From Thermodesulfovibrio sp. (GTDB taxonomy: Bacteria; Nitrospirota; Thermodesulfovibrionia; Thermodesulfovibrionales; Thermodesulfovibrionaceae): 5,513 bases of DNA. Made by a program: the position numbers and the translations under genes. The notes beneath the pieces are model-generated. The model saw only the letters and a list, made by a program, of their open reading frames with translations. It was not told the DNA's origin and did no database searches. Shown piece after piece: positions 4,818-5,513 of the stretch; the stretch's first letter is position 1, and each line of letters opens with the position of its first letter. The stretch spans positions 1 to 5,513 of the forward strand of contig JAOAGU010000056.1 in NCBI GenBank assembly GCA_026415595.1, given 5' to 3'.

Positions 4818-5336
4818 ATGAAACCTAAGATAAAATGGACACCACAAAGATTAGCAATTTTGAAATATCTTGACGGAAACAAAGAACATCCGTCAGCAGA
4901 AGATATTTATGCCGCTCTTTCTAAGGATTTTCCAACCATGTCTGTTGCAACTGTTTATAATGTTATTGAATTTCTCAAAAGAACAGGCAGAGTTAAAGAA
5001 ATATATATTGACCATGAAAAAAGAAGATTTGATCCAGATATTACTACCCATCATCATGCAATATGTATAAAATGTAAAAAAGTTTTTGATATTTTTTCTG
5101 ACATTGAAATCCCTGAGTTAAGTAACCAAGTCCCAGATTTTCAAATCCTTGATACACAAATAACAATTTATGTTTTGTGCTCGCAGTGTAAAGATAAAGA
5201 AGACTTGAAACTCGGGTTCAAAGAATATCAGTGTATAGATTGTGGTTCAATAAGAACAGCCAAACATAAACCTCAAAAATGTCCTTCTTGTGGCAAAAGG
5301 GGTTCTTTAAAAGAATTTAAAAATCAAAAGCAGTAA
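4818..5336 (+). CDS. perR: PerR-type Fur-family repressor with C-terminal rubredoxin-like zinc ribbon
   Basis: A 172-residue cytoplasmic metal-dependent repressor. Residues 7-63 form the winged helix (WTPQRLAILKYL, HPSAEDIY, SVATVYNVIEFL). The five ligands of the regulatory metal in Bacillus subtilis PerR (H37, D85, H91, H93, D104) line up at a constant offset with H24, D72, H78, H80 and D91. The aspartate at 91, where Fur has glutamate, favours PerR. Structural-zinc cysteines are C83/C86 and C121/C124. An extra tail follows: C139-x2-C142 and C155-x2-C158 in the pattern YxCxxCG...PxxCPxCG of rubrerythrin's rubredoxin-like domain. I chose ATG 4818; an in-frame TTG at 4800 lies inside the promoter. 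No Shine-Dalgarno precedes the ATG, consistent with a leaderless mRNA. The following ferritin-like gene fits a peroxide/iron regulon. The symbol is by analogy. Confidence 0.88.
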   Translation: MKPKIKWTPQRLAILKYLDGNKEHPSAEDIYAALSKDFPTMSVATVYNVIEFLKRTGRVKEIYIDHEKRRFDPDITTHHHAICIKCKKVFDIFSDIEIPELSNQVPDFQILDTQITIYVLCSQCKDKEDLKLGFKEYQCIDCGSIRTAKHKPQKCPSCGKRGSLKEFKNQKQ

Positions 5337-5357
5337 ACCCTTAAACAAATCAAAAAT

Positions 5358-5362
5358 GGAGG
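5358..5362 (+). promoter_or_regulatory. Ribosome binding site of the ferritin-like gene
   Basis: GGAGG, six bases before the ATG at 5369. This contrasts with the regulator just upstream, which has none. No promoter or terminator is visible in the 32 bp between the two genes. Confidence 0.75.
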
Positions 5363-5368
5363 TGTCTT

Positions 5369-5513
5369 ATGATAAGCAATGAGCTTATGGAAAAACTGCA
5401 AAGAGCTGTTGCAAGAGAGCTTCAGGTAAGCATTCAGTATATGTGGCAACATGTTTTAGCAAAGGGAATCAAAGCAGAGGCAGTGGGAAAACTATTTAAA
5501 CAATTTGCAATTA
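5369..5513 (+). CDS. Ferritin-like (bacterioferritin/Dps-type) protein, N-terminal part
   Basis: The frame is open from ATG 5369 to the right edge, 48 complete codons, and the gene is cut by the window. The start ISNELMEKLQRAVARELQ followed by VSIQYMWQHVL is the first helix of a ferritin-like four-helix bundle. E17 within ARELQ, with a nearby Tyr/Trp, lies where bacterioferritin carries its first ferroxidase glutamate. Such proteins oxidise ferrous iron and store it, or consume peroxide. Its position 32 bp after the PerR-like gene suggests co-transcription and control by that regulator. With only one helix visible I cannot separate bacterioferritin, a Dps-like protein or a rubrerythrin-like protein. 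Confidence 0.7.
   Translation, partial: MISNELMEKLQRAVARELQVSIQYMWQHVLAKGIKAEAVGKLFKQFAI

Noticed and set aside
4870..5070. A 66-codon plus-strand ORF
   Set aside because: It is an out-of-frame shadow of the PerR-like gene, whose conserved metal ligands fix the true frame.

Overview
This window looks like chromosomal DNA of an AT-rich, motile, Gram-negative-type anaerobe. The flagellin, FtsK and Fur-family protein styles, together with a DUF996 membrane protein, remind me most of Thermodesulfovibrio (Nitrospirota). That placement is from memory of protein style, not from a search. I see no insertion sequence, CRISPR array, tRNA or rRNA.

Layout, left to right. (1) Positions 1-862, minus strand: the N-terminal 287 residues of a flagellin that runs off the left edge. 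It is driven by a clear sigma-28 (FliA-type) promoter at 970-996. Its roughly 100-nt leader holds a perfect but orphan Shine-Dalgarno sequence and a small hairpin. (2) Positions 1009-3919, minus strand: an uppP-ftsK pair joined by a one-base TGATG overlap. UppP (undecaprenyl-diphosphate phosphatase) is intact. ftsK (DNA translocase) is interrupted by two single-base frameshifts, one at a 5-A run between the membrane and motor parts and one just after the Walker A lysine-serine. Removing one base at each site restores a normal 711-residue FtsK. (3) Positions 3920-4158: a 239-bp gap with an extended -10 promoter for uppP and a possible leaderless 29-codon membrane-peptide ORF. (4) Positions 4159-4725, minus strand: a DUF996 multi-pass membrane protein of unknown function. 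(5) Positions 4726-4817: a compact divergent control region with an AT-rich imperfect palindrome. (6) Positions 4818-5336, plus strand: a PerR-type Fur-family repressor with all five PerR regulatory-metal ligands and an unusual C-terminal rubredoxin-like Cys4 zinc ribbon. Its strong promoter places the transcription start at or next to the ATG, so its mRNA is probably leaderless. (7) Positions 5369-5513, plus strand: the start of a ferritin-like gene, 32 bp after the regulator and probably in its operon.

Three themes emerge: motility (flagellin), envelope and division (UppP recycles the lipid carrier for peptidoglycan, FtsK clears chromosomes from the septum), and peroxide/iron homeostasis (PerR-like regulator plus ferritin-like protein). 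I see no unmistakably new multi-gene system. The most unusual items are the PerR-rubredoxin-like fusion with a leaderless transcript, the doubly frameshifted ftsK, and the flagellin leader with its orphan Shine-Dalgarno sequence.
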